A stretch of DNA of 64,000 bases from Polytrichum commune (Eukaryota > Streptophyta > Polytrichopsida > Polytrichales > Polytrichaceae), in NCBI GenBank assembly GCA_950295325.1, contig OX485808.1, positions 30,588,527 through 30,652,526 of the forward strand. The letters run 5' to 3'. The notes beneath the pieces are model-generated. The model was not told where the DNA came from. It searched no databases and saw only the letters and a list, made by a program, of their open reading frames with translations. Below are positions 10,991-21,423 of this stretch, piece after piece (the stretch's first letter is position 1; every line of letters starts with the position of its first letter). The position numbers and the translations under genes were made by a program.

Positions 10991-11469
10991 CAAAGATTCC
11001 TCTGAACTGGGCCCTCAACACCCTCGGGAATTCAAGGAACATAATGTCCCCACAAGACCCACACAACGTTGGAGGTGTGAATGCCATTCCGTGTTGTTGT
11101 TGTTGGGTCACACTTGTCAACAAGTGGGAGAGTTTTGAGCTTCGAGCTTCGAGTTATTTGTTAGGTGGAAGGTCGTTTGTTGTGGTTTGGTTTGATTTGG
11201 TTGTGGTGCGGTGCTCCGTCTTTTGAGTTGGAGTCTATTTGACACGTGAAGTTTGTGGTGGACATCAACCGCATGCAACTCGACCAAATTCGTCACCACT
11301 TGAAGCAAAGTTTATGAGAATCGGATGCACTCATGAAGTGCCTCGTTAGGGCGATCCCATTCATTTTCAAAGTACTTACAACCCTTCTTGTGACACTCTA
11401 TACGAAAGTTCTCAAATGAGGTAACTATATTGAGGGCTCAACCTCCTCTTTATGGTGTCATATAGGTGA
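10991..11469. repeat. Repeat remnant shared with 48378-48500
   Basis: No gene. About 11085-11225 matches 48378-48500 (shared words ACTTGTCAACAAGTGGGA, GTTATTTGTTAGGTGGAA, GGTTGTGGTGCGGTGC). Both contain the near-palindrome ACTTGTCAACAAGT. They are probably fragments of one LTR element family. Confidence 0.6.
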
Positions 11470-12560
11470 CATTAGCCTATCTCTTGCGGAGGCTACTGCA
11501 CTCCGCCACTTTAGGGTATTAACTCATTTGAAGCCATCATGATGTACTTTCTATCCCATTAGCCTCTTTGGTGTCCTGGACTTTAAAATCAATTTCGCTT
11601 CATATATCATTTGATCCTAAATAAAAATATTTGAAACTTTCCATGCATTAATTCACATACCATTTACATTATAAGTAACTCTTACAAATGTCATTAAGAG
11701 TAGACACACTTAAAATCAACATTGAACCTAAAATGATCATTAGTTGCCACAATTGTACAGTTGAATCTCCTAAACATATCAATTTGGTGCATAGTGTTGG
11801 ATTTTGGTAAGTACACATACCTTAGCCCCTAAATGCTTAAGAAGCCAAAAATGGCTGCGACGTTTTTCAACAATATTTTTCTCAAGGAAAACTTGAATTT
11901 TGTGTCTGGTTTTTCCCCACTTTGAACAAGCAAACTGATACAAATGAATGTAAGATATGCACTTAAAAATGATGGAAACAGAAAGTTCCTTTGTTACAAA
12001 ATAAATAAGGTCAACACCATGAATAATTTTAATTTCTTCCACCAAGTTATGAAATGCACACTTTCAATCAGACCACAAAAAATGCAGTGATTTTAATTCA
12101 TCCAGAAAAATAACTACCATGTTATAGAGGGATATACAATTAGATTTTTCTGGCGGAGATCAAGGATAATGATCTTTATTAGAACCATGTGGATGTGGTC
12201 TAAAATTTTCTCTTCAAATTTTTTCCTCCAACTCCAAATATGATCCCTATTTCATATTTCATGATACATGTTTAGTTTAGGCTTTTAGGGGTTGAAGCCA
12301 TGCCTTTAGAGACATGATAGCCCAATCAATTTAACCATGAGGCATCACTTAATGAACGATTCTAACATGGTTATAAAAGGTTTCCAAGTTCTTAGGGAAA
12401 ATAACAAGGACAAGTAAAGGTGTATGAGTACAACTCTAATAAGAAAGGGTCAACTTCTAAAGGAGGTGGTCCCCCAAATGGGTCAAGCAACATATAGTAG
12501 TGCTCACAATAGACAAGAGTAGTATAAGCCCAACTTGAAAAATCTAAAACTGAGCGATCC
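11470..12560 (+). repeat. Dispersed repeat, sibling of 40403-42040
   Basis: 11470-12360 matches about 40403-41340 (same words in order, including TTGAAGCCATCATG and CCATGCATTAATTCA, estimated high 80s percent identity by eye). 12371-12560 then matches about 41850-42040. Compared with the 40-42 kb copy, roughly 510 bp are missing at a CATG microhomology near 12366-12371. No coding capacity is seen. Confidence 0.7.
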
Positions 12561-12849
12561 TACATTTCACGCAAGGGATTGTAGGGCTGGGCATTCCATG
12601 TTGGCAATCTGCTTTATAACATACATATATAAACTAACAAAAATAAAATCAACATGTCTTGATGGTGATGTGCACATTCCCTTAGACAAAGATAATCATT
12701 GAAACTAAATTGTAGGATGTGTTGGACAATTCAAAGTTGTCCTTATATTATTCTTAGTCGTTGCATGTCTCTCTTAATTGCTGTATTGCTTCTTGCAAAC
12801 TTGTGTTTTGTTTTAACCTTGGAATATACTAAGGTAAGTGGGTGTTATT
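12561..12849. other. No gene seen
   Basis: AT-rich spacer. The only link noticed is CATGTCTTGATGG at 12653-12665, which also occurs at the end of the 39-42 kb repeats. Confidence 0.4.
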
Positions 12850-13155
12850 TGGTTTAGAGCAAACACCATAAAAAACACATATTTAAAAGAGATTGGATTA
12901 TGTCTTCAAATGCTTATTCGGTATTCTACACTCAATAGTGAACACAATTAGGAAGATTTATGTATTCAGTTCAAGCATCAACAAATGTGCACTTCCAATA
13001 ACCATAACTAAATCATGTGAGGGTTGATTTTCACTCCAATTTTTGCCGATGCTTAATCGTAGGTTTGCTTATGCGACACACATTTTGTTGTGTAAACCTA
13101 ATCCGTAGAAGTTGGAGAACATGAAAAACGAATGGAAAAACACCCACATACCTTG
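12850..13155 (+). repeat. Dispersed ~300-bp repeat, sibling of 25085-25383
   Basis: Shares with 25085-25383, in the same order, AACACCATAAA, TTTAAAAGAGATTG, CACTCAATAGTG, TATGTATTCA, ATCAACAAA and GTAGAAGTTGGAGAACATG. Diverged copy; no coding capacity seen. Confidence 0.65.
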
Positions 13156-13930
13156 AACCCACTTGAACACAATGTATGTGAGGGCAAAGAGAGACCAAGG
13201 AATGCACATGATATGAAGAAAGAGGGAAGGTAGATTTGGGTGGAAGGTTATTTTCTTGAAGACACAATTTGATCTCCTTTCGAAATCAAGCATTGATGCC
13301 AAATTTGATATATACCGTTGTGCTTCTAAAACCTTCCGAAAGATTCTGTAGCATTTGTAGAGGACAATTTATTGAGACGTTGCACTTTTCCGTTCCAGAA
13401 CAAGAGAGATTGATTTATAGGCTGACCCGTTTCCACACGCATTTCCCGTTAGGAGAATCGAAGGGATTTGTCAGTTCGGATCGCAGTTTGACGGCGGAGC
13501 CACCGATGGGAGCGATCCAGTTTTTTGAACACAATTTCAGAAACGTTTGCCCTATCGACAAATTTATCCGTTTCGAATGAAGCTTCTGCACGAAGGAAGT
13601 GGCCGGACTCTGTAGAGTCACGGTATGTCAGCTGAATAGGATGAAAGGGAGCAGCCGCGCCGTCACACACACCTGCCCTGGTTATGAGTACTTACCGTTC
13701 TTCATCGATCGGGAGTTCTGTCGAAGTCCCCCCTGTTTCCTGTTAAACTGTGCGCTTGATGATTCGTGAAGGGGAGATGCTCTCGCAATTCCGAGCCAAG
13801 AAGAGCAGCCAGGAGATGATCGCATTGCTGGAGTAGTCAGCGATCGGTCACACGCTCAAAGGAATTATGAACGTATGAACTCAGCCTACTCTTCATCTCT
13901 GACATTGTTGCCACGCTGATTTCCCCACAT
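13156..13930. other. No supported gene; GC content rises towards the next gene
   Basis: An open frame at 13269-13580 on the plus strand has no recognisable motif. The region after about 13370 is less AT-rich and may include upstream or promoter sequence of the 14580 gene. Confidence 0.35.
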
Positions 13931-14570
13931 TGAGCATGCTTCTTCTTTTACTGCCAATTATTGAGCAATTTTTTACGGAATTCTTGTGAACTACGAACTC
14001 TCGCAAGTGACTTGCTGTTAATTGTGCTCGCCTTCGTTGATTTTTATGTAGTTGTGCCTTGTAAACATACTTTTCTAAAGCGAATCGTAGAGAGCGCGAA
14101 AGAACTTTGCACGCACATACTGGTGTAAACTCGGATTGTAGTTTCGCGCAATGAGCATGCTTCTCTTACTGCCAACTTGTGAGCAGTCTTTCACTGAAAT
14201 TTTGTAGGCTTAGCCTATTGCTGGTGATTTGCCGCAAAGTGTGCTCGCCTATACTGAATACGCATTGTGCATGTAAACAGATGTTCCTAGAGATCGATTC
14301 GCAGGGAGTGAGAGAGGAAGTTTGCACACACATGCTGCGATGAGCTTGGATTGTAGTTTTGCGCATTGGGCATGCTTCTCTTACTGCCAATCCTGCGAGT
14401 AATCTTTCCCTGAATTCTTGTGAACTTCGCCTCTTGCAGGTGGTTTGCCGTAGATTGTGCTCGCCTAAATTGAATAAGTAACTGTGCATTGTAAACAGAC
14501 GTTCCTAGAGAGCGATAAAGGAAGTTTGCACACACACACTTCGGTGAGCTCGTATCGTAGTTTTTTTTTG
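13931..14570 (+). repeat. Three imperfect ~215-bp tandem repeats directly upstream of a gene
   Basis: Units at 13931-14151, 14152-14366 and 14367-about 14570. Each starts TGAGCATGCTTCT (TGGGCATGCTTCT in unit 3), then has TTACTGCCAA, a TGTGCTCGCCT block, GTAAACA with a following TTCTAAAG/TTCCTAGAG block, TTTGCACRCACAYRCT and a final TCGTAGTTT or TTGTAGTTT. The last unit ends about 10 bp before the ATG at 14580, so it probably forms promoter and 5' leader. The units have clearly diverged, so the array is not new. Confidence 0.85.
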
Positions 14571-14579
14571 CTAGTCGTC

Positions 14580-15923
14580 ATGGAGCCGTTGCCTGCTCTG
14601 CACCCGATCGTCTTAAATCTCATCGCTTCCCCGCCGTTCGAGTACTCTCCTAATGGCCTCACCTTCAAGGGCCACGCCAGAGCTTCCGTTCCCGACCTCA
14701 AGAAGTGGCTGTTCCCGCGCAAAAATGCGCGAGGGAAGCAAGTGAAAGAATGGTGGCTGGCGCAGTTGCGTTTATACGGTGTAGAGGTCAAATCATCCGC
14801 CAAAGTGGCGGACCTCACGGAATCTCTCAAACATGCGTACGCGAACGGCAAGATCAAGCCCTCGGCGAACATTCTTGCGCTGGAGCAACAGCTGGAGAGA
14901 CGATTCTTGCTCGAGAACTTCGAGGCCAGGGAGAAAGAATATGCATCCTCCAGCGACGAGTGCAAAGCACATACGGACACCGATCGGTTCCTGAAGGAGA
15001 AATTCTTCAATGGCAAAAAGGAGGGGACTCTGGTGGCTCTGGAGGTTATCGATTCCACGAAGCTCCTTCGCGCTGCTAAAGAGCTCGGGTTAAGAAGCGC
15101 GGGTGCATGCGGTCCTGGAAACCGAGACTGGATAATTCTTGGCAAGAATGAGCATGACGTTGAGAAGAGGAAGCGAGAGATTGAGAGAGATTTTGTGGAG
15201 TGGGAGGTGGAACATAACAAAGTGATGAAGAAACGGATGCGTGAGTATGAGGAAGAGTGTAAAAGGGAGCGTGAACTTGAGGAGAAGGAGCGAGCTGCGA
15301 AGCGGCAGAAGCTGGAGTCGATGCGGCAGGAATGCGAGGCAGGCAGCGAGGGCAGATTCAAGGATGTAGGAGGAGAGTGGAGGATCGAGTGCCCAGAAAT
15401 GGACAAAACATACGGGAAAGCCACCAGATCGATGTCCATCTTCTTCGCTACGCCTTCGACGCGAAGAAGAGATTACTCCGACGATGAATATTATGAAGAG
15501 GATGAACTTTGCAGTGACGACGAAGCTGAGTGTCGTGGAATGAGGAGGGCCAACATCCCCGAGGCAGTGTGCTCGGCTCCCATGCTGTGTGCGAACTTCA
15601 AGATGGACATCTTAGAAGGCACGCTCCGATCGGGCAAAACGCTCCCTCCAGAATCTGCTAAGTTTCCCGTTGCAAAGGTTTCCTTCACTTGGCGAGGTTG
15701 TGAGACGGGCGAGGGTGAGATTGAGTTCGACGATGTCGACACAAACTCCGGTTCCTTCAATTTTCTGAGCAAGACAAAGCTGGAAGGCGTCCTGAAGAGC
15801 ACGTTTGGTGCTTTTCCCTTCACGGGATGCAAAGTGTGCAGAGAGCCGGTGGACAATCGGGATGACAAGTGGGACGATTACAGTGAAGAAGCATATGAAA
15901 TTGCACGAGTTGGTAGATGGTAG
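14580..15923 (+). CDS. Hypothetical protein, 447 aa, SAP-like N-terminus and WRGxETGEGEI C-terminal motif
   Basis: Intronless ORF. The open frame extends upstream to a GTG at 14484 inside the tandem repeats, but the first ATG is 14580, which I take as the start. Residues about 59-86 (AQLRLYGVEVKSSAKVADLT and on) have the L..L...G...K..L...L spacing of a SAP DNA-binding motif; confidence in that is moderate. Residues about 195-255 are highly charged, probably coiled coil, with basic KRQK. Residues about 298-318 are acidic. Around W371 lies FTWRGCETGEGEIEFDD, and near the end CKVC. I associate a WRGRETGEGEI-like motif with uncharacterised ascomycete proteins, from memory only. It is GC-richer than its neighbourhood. 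Likely nuclear, function unknown. The continuous frame with no stop and ordered composition argue that it is real. Confidence 0.75.
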   Translation: MEPLPALHPIVLNLIASPPFEYSPNGLTFKGHARASVPDLKKWLFPRKNARGKQVKEWWLAQLRLYGVEVKSSAKVADLTESLKHAYANGKIKPSANILALEQQLERRFLLENFEAREKEYASSSDECKAHTDTDRFLKEKFFNGKKEGTLVALEVIDSTKLLRAAKELGLRSAGACGPGNRDWIILGKNEHDVEKRKREIERDFVEWEVEHNKVMKKRMREYEEECKRERELEEKERAAKRQKLESMRQECEAGSEGRFKDVGGEWRIECPEMDKTYGKATRSMSIFFATPSTRRRDYSDDEYYEEDELCSDDEAECRGMRRANIPEAVCSAPMLCANFKMDILEGTLRSGKTLPPESAKFPVAKVSFTWRGCETGEGEIEFDDVDTNSGSFNFLSKTKLEGVLKSTFGAFPFTGCKVCREPVDNRDDKWDDYSEEAYEIARVGRW

Positions 15924-18143
15924 ATCCAATGTACTTTTCAACGAATTTTTCTTTCGATTCTGTCAAGGTCTAGGTTCCTTCGTTGTATTATACCTCGCAA
16001 CACAAAGCCTTGCCACAGATAGACAGAAGGACATCGTCCTCATTTGACCAGGTTGTACAGGGATTTTTTTGCTCACGTAAGTGGAATCATCTTACACATA
16101 CTTCGTTGCATACTAGTTGTCGTTCCGATGAACTTTGTTAAGTTCAGTTTCAGTTTCCTAAATTACCTAGGGTTATCAATGAGTAGTCTAGGACTTTGCA
16201 ACTGTACATTACAGACCGCTACAATTCGAGAATGGCATTCTGAACAGTGTGGTTTCTTGTATTGAGCATCAATATGGTCCACAGTACGTTCTGCCTTCAT
16301 CCTATTCGTACGAAAGTAAAATCTCTTTCTTGTCTGTACGTACGATCTGTGCAGCTGTTCGAGGTTGCAAAGTCCTAAATGCTGATGAAGTCATACTGAG
16401 TACTTCAAAGGCATGTGTTTTACTTACTATTCTGCCTTGACTGCTCCGCTAACTTAGCAATCCAATTATGGCAGGCTTTCGTCTCTATCTTTTCTGCACA
16501 AACTCCTACCCAGAAAATTTCCTATGATTGATGCTCGGTGAGATTGACTGCTCTTCTCACCATGTGTTCCGAGTGTGGGAGACTGGATATATTATTGGAA
16601 GTATGGGTAAGTTGTCTATAGAAGATTATGGTTTTCTGGATACTGTAAATTGCAACATACCTATGCTAGAATGGTGAATGTGACAAGGAAAGAAACTTAA
16701 TTTCAGTATAGTGTTGCAAGGGATTTGATCATTTAGAAATCTCCTTACTGACATGGGTGCATGCACGTCACGAGGGAAACCAGACGCGCACGTCAACATC
16801 TGAAGAGCTCCTGTGAAGAGGATGTTGGTTCAATAGACATCTCAATCTGTTCTGGCAAGGCGATGGGGTTGAGGTTAATCCTGAACCAAACTCGAGTCCT
16901 TCTTTCTTTATTCATGCCAAAGTCGTCTGTGGAGCACAGTGCTCAAACAAGGTTCGGAGAAGATGCTGTAACCATATAATATATACTGATAGTTGTTTTA
17001 ACCTGTTTTTGTCAAAAGTCTTACACTTCAGGTATGTGCGCTCTAAAACCTCAGTCTGCAGTTCATTTTTGACAGAACACGCATTCCAGTTTGTGAACGT
17101 TGCGCAATCCATGCTATCATAGTGCAGAAAGGATTTGAGCAACCTATGAATTAAAAAGGTGAGCCCAATAAGTATCAATGGTAGAAACTGGTCTTCTGTG
17201 AATTGAGAAACAGTTTTCACTCTTGCTGGTCAGCCAGTCAGAGGGTTTTTCTTCAATTGGCCTGGTCTCAGGAAGAACCAAGTCCTTCGAGGTCACTTAC
17301 CTGCTCATTTTTGCTATGGAGAGATTAGTGTGTTGTGCAGGTCCTCTAATGATGCAACTTCTTTGCAAAATGAAGCTCACATCAGTAAGAGAGATCAAGA
17401 TTTTCTGCTCCAGCGTTCGTGTTGTTCCTGACTTCGCACAAAAGGGTATTGATACACTCAATCTTCTTTCCTTTTTTCTTTAAAGAAAAAACTAAAAGAA
17501 AAACCGTTCTGCCATTCAAATATTTCCATTTTGATCATACTTAATCAGATCATCTTGTTTATTATGTCACATAAATCACATTATCTTGTTTAATGTTGTG
17601 TCACACAACAGGAATAATTATCTCCATTTGATTTTCACCCCTAGAATAATAGCAGATGGTGAGACCAAGGTTGGTGAATGAGCTTTCAAGAGTCCTTGCT
17701 CTATCGGGCTTAGGGTTTTAGGGTTTAGATGCGGAGGAAAAACGATCTCTTATTTGTCGTTATTTCAATTGGTTCAAGCGCCACTTGTAGGTGAACTTGA
17801 AACAATATTTGGATAGATAATTGCATGTAGCTCGTAAGAAAGCAGTTAGTCACTGCAACACTTCAATGCTTGAGAAATGAAAGGCGGTTGTGTGCACACA
17901 TATAAGAGAGCAAACTTCTTCAAGAGGATCGCTTTTTTTTTATACTACTCGTGCAATCACATGTTTGTGAGAGGGATTATTGATTTTCTAAATAAACCTC
18001 TACAACCCAAGTCCAAATCACTCTGAAATGTTCTAAAAAACGAGGACCAACTGTGGACAATTTTTAGAAGCAATCTTGGAATGGCATTTGACATCCACCT
18101 GTCTTGTAGCACAAAAGAGACCCCGAGAAATATCTATTGTGTG
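15924..18143. other. No gene seen; one short telomere-like run
   Basis: The start will hold the 3' UTR of the 447-aa gene. At 17709-17727 there is a short plant telomere-like run (TTAGGGTTTTAGGGTTTAG), too short to be a telomere relic. Short open frames here have no recognisable content. Confidence 0.5.
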
Positions 18144-18840
18144 CAGTCCAACCTCATTAATACGACACTCGTGTATACCACATCCTTGATATTATACACA
18201 TATTTGCGAGATCAGACTTTTTAGTTCAAAACTCCCTCTTTTATACGGCTACGACACTTGATAATGCGACATTTAGAATCTCCGTTTTGTCATATTAAAG
18301 AGGTAGTTAATGGTAAAATTCATTTCATCTATGTTATGTACATCTAAAATACATCCATTTTCACTTGGGAACTACTTGGGAACTTCACTTATCATTGGGA
18401 ACTTAATGATAATTAGGGTTACTTGTGTAGAATGGACATGGTATGTTGCCTTGTATGTTGCCTTGTACACGGGTGATATACTATCACCAATATCTTGATG
18501 CTAAACGTTATGCATCATTATTGTCTAGTTTCTTATTAAAGAACTTTGTATATTTTGGTGTTAATGAAAATATTGGTTTTCAAAAGTTAGTAGGGAATTC
18601 ACATAAGATGATAATTGTTAACTTGGGTAGGCAACACCATAAATCTTTGCACTCCTAATTCAAGAATATTTGAAAATATTTGTATTTGATTGGAATTATA
18701 AGTTATTATTTCATAAACTCTATGTTGCTTAAACTCATTGTATATAAGCTCATATTACTTATGTTTTTGTATCCCCTCAATAATACGACAACTTTCACCA
18801 TTTGTCATATTAATGAGAAGATGACACCTTGATAATATGA
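18144..18840. mobile_element. Possible pogo/Tigger-like element remnant
   Basis: At 18144 the sequence CAGTCCAACCTCATTAATAC resembles the CAGT..AACCTC termini of pogo/Tigger elements. The motif TAATACGACA recurs at 18158-18167 and 18781-18790, and its inverted form TGTCATATTA at 18288-18297 and 18803-18812, which fits subterminal repeats. No transposase and no clear TA duplication were found, and the right end is uncertain. Confidence 0.4.
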
Positions 18841-20083
18841 TTTTTATTTTTATTATTTTATTATTATTAATTTTTGGTGTTTCCCAGACACGTCATACAA
18901 AAAAGGGAGAACAATACATGTATTTAAGATTTGGGAATTATTATGAAATTGCACAAGATGGTGAGTCATTTTGGACTATTGTATGGAAAACCTTTTATGT
19001 CATATCAGAACAATGGATGGATGATGGAATGAACTTTCTTTTGGATGAATGACTTTGAAGTTATCTAATGGACATGCTTTGAATTTTTCTGGGCCCTGGC
19101 CAATATGAAATGCCGAGAAGTATTGATTCGCCTAAAAGTTCAAATTCATCCATATACATATATAATATATATATACACATACGTGGATATTAATCTTGTT
19201 GATCATCTTAATTCACCAATGTTGGATGTCTTTCTAATAGAATGGTACAAATCATTGCTTAATTGCAAATCATGTATTTAATGACAATAGATGTCCATAC
19301 CAATATCACCCCCCGAAATGGTTCAAAATGGTCATTCAACAAGTTGATCATTGGCGTAACCACATGATGACACTTGGCATCAATGTACCCAATAACACCT
19401 TCCTCTTGCAAACTAAATAAAATCTATTCACTCCAAAGAGTTACTTATATTGACAAACAATGTGATGATAAATTAGTGGACACAATATTTATAGGCCTCT
19501 AGACAATTTAGTGTTGATTTCATGTAGGTTGCTCGCCCTCCATCATATTCTAGTGGAAAATGTAGATTCCACCAGGATTTGCAAATAATCTTAGTTCCAA
19601 GTCAAGAAACACAAAACAAAAGCTAAGAAAAGATGGTTATTTCTTGAGAAAAATAATCCATGAATATAATCCACTTTGGCTTCTTTTAGGTTGTATGCCT
19701 CATACTATTTGGAGCCAAAGTACTTCGTTTCTAAGTATCATATGTCGGAGACTGAAGATCTTCTCGCAGATTGTTGCTTAGGTTTAGATTCACACTAATA
19801 CTGAAATTTTCGAAGTGACGCACAATTTTCCACTTCAGTTGTTTCTTCTAATCCTGCCGTAAGTCTTGAAAATGGATTTTAACTTCTAAACGAATCACTA
19901 ACAATCGAATCGACAAGGGAAGTCTGCGAATATTTTTTGGTGAGGTATCAGTTGTTGTTTGGATTTGATCCATGGTCACAAATCTTCGAAGCCGGAATCT
20001 GCATCGTAAGTTGATGGCATCGTGAGTTTTCGGATTCGAGTTGCAGATGAAATACGAGACGATTTGCATCCGAAGGCTGAAAA
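18841..20083. other. No gene seen
   Basis: Very AT-rich, with a short (AT)n run near 19151-19177. The last 250 bp become richer in GC and probably belong to the promoter of the SNF8 gene. Confidence 0.45.
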
Positions 20084-20092
20084 TTAGGGTTT
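20084..20092. promoter_or_regulatory. Telo-box-like element upstream of SNF8
   Basis: TTAGGGTTT (complement AAACCCTAA) lies about 120 bp before the start codon, followed by a second partial TAGTAGGGTT. Telo-boxes are common near the 5' ends of plant housekeeping genes; the role here is inferred from that. Confidence 0.45.
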
Positions 20093-20210
20093 AGTAGGGT
20101 TCGATTCGCATTCACAAAGCTTCGGAGCGTTTTATTTTGTCATTCAGAAGCGGAACTGGATTGTGGAGGCGATTTTTTTTGTTTTGTTTTGTTTAGAATC
20201 GAAGGTGACA

Positions 20211-21423
20211 ATGAGGAGGAGGCCGGGGATCTCCGGGCTGCAGGGAGCTGCAGCTGCGAGGGATCAGTACCGATCGCTGGGAGACAATGTGGCGAAGGTG
20301 CGAACAGATTTGATGAAGGAGCAATTGGCCACTTTCCGGCGCCAGCTTGAAGAATTTGCTTCCAAGCATAAGAACGACATCACGAAGAACCCTGCGTTCC
20401 GAGCACAGTTCCACACCATGTGTGCCAAGTGCGGGGTTGATCCTCTCGCCTCCAACAAAGGGTTCTGGGCCGAGCTTCTGGGAATTGGTGACTTCTACTA
20501 CGAGCTTGGTGTGCAGATTGTGGACATCTGCCTTGCCACCAGGTGCAATTCTCTGTCTCATACCATCATCGCAAATGCACGGATTTTAACATGTGGTGAC
20601 AACTGTTCTCTGTGCTAGTATGGATGTTAACCTTCGACACATATTAGAGTTATCCTCTAACTAAACATGACTTTTGGTTGGGAGTTGGTTGTTTTGCATA
20701 GAGTACGTCCATGTATGTTACGAAAAGTCCCATTGCGGTAAAGGACAACTCTATTTCCACACTTCTGTAGATTTTCTTAGGGTTTCAAGTTTTTCCATGT
20801 TGATATTGACGCGTTCAGAATGTCCGTTAGTTGTCTATGATGCACTGCAAACCGGGCACATTATTTGAGTATGTGTATATTGATCTTATGATTGGGGTTA
20901 GTATGAATCTGGATATGGGTTTGCAAAGTTGGATGGCTATGTGTTAAAGGAAAATTTACCTTTGGGTTTTGATTATGTGAATAGGCCTCGTAATGGTGGT
21001 CTTATTGACCTAGAAGAGCTTCGGAGCTTGCTTGCGAAGCGACGCAGAGCTTCCCGGGAGCCTATAACAGAGGATGATTGTTTACGAGCCATCGGTAAGC
21101 TGAAGAAATTGGGAGGAGGATTTGAAGTTTTTAGTGTGGGACGGCGGAAGCTGGTGCGTTCAGTCCCTATGGAACTCAATAGGGACCACAATATGATCCT
21201 TGAACTGGCGCAAGCACGCGGGCACGTTTCAGTAGAGGAAGTTGAGAAAGAGCTCTCTTGGAAGGCAGGGCGTGTTATTGACTCCCTTGAAAGCTTACTT
21301 AGAGAAGGCCTAGCAATGGTGGACGACGGAGCACCCGATGGGAAGCGCCTCTATTGGTTTCCTTGCGTTGGTCCTCCTTCCCCAGGGGGTACCGATGCAG
21401 AGGCAGATGCAGGCTTTCTGTGA
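20211..21423 (+). CDS. VPS22: ESCRT-II subunit SNF8/VPS22 (two exons)
   Basis: Exon 1 is 20211-20542, intron 20543-20984 (GT...AG, 442 bp), exon 2 20985-21423, giving 256 aa, close to the roughly 250 aa usual in plants. The ATG at 20211 begins [10 protein letters not shown], the conserved SNF8 N-terminus. Then come [40 protein letters not shown] and [20 protein letters not shown]. The junction codon AG|G gives [19 protein letters not shown]. Exon 2 continues with [35 protein letters not shown] and YWFPC, the tandem winged-helix domains. ESCRT-II acts on endosomes: it bridges ESCRT-I to ESCRT-III when ubiquitinated membrane proteins are sorted into multivesicular bodies. No defect is visible and the gene should be functional. 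Upstream in-frame codons are not ATG. Confidence 0.96.

Noticed and set aside
14484-14579. Upstream extension of the 447-aa ORF
   Set aside because: The codon at 14484 is GTG and lies inside the tandem repeat; the first ATG is 14580.
17709-17727. Interstitial telomere
   Set aside because: Only two to three TTTAGGG-like units; too short to indicate a fused or healed end. The same applies to about 36375-36388.
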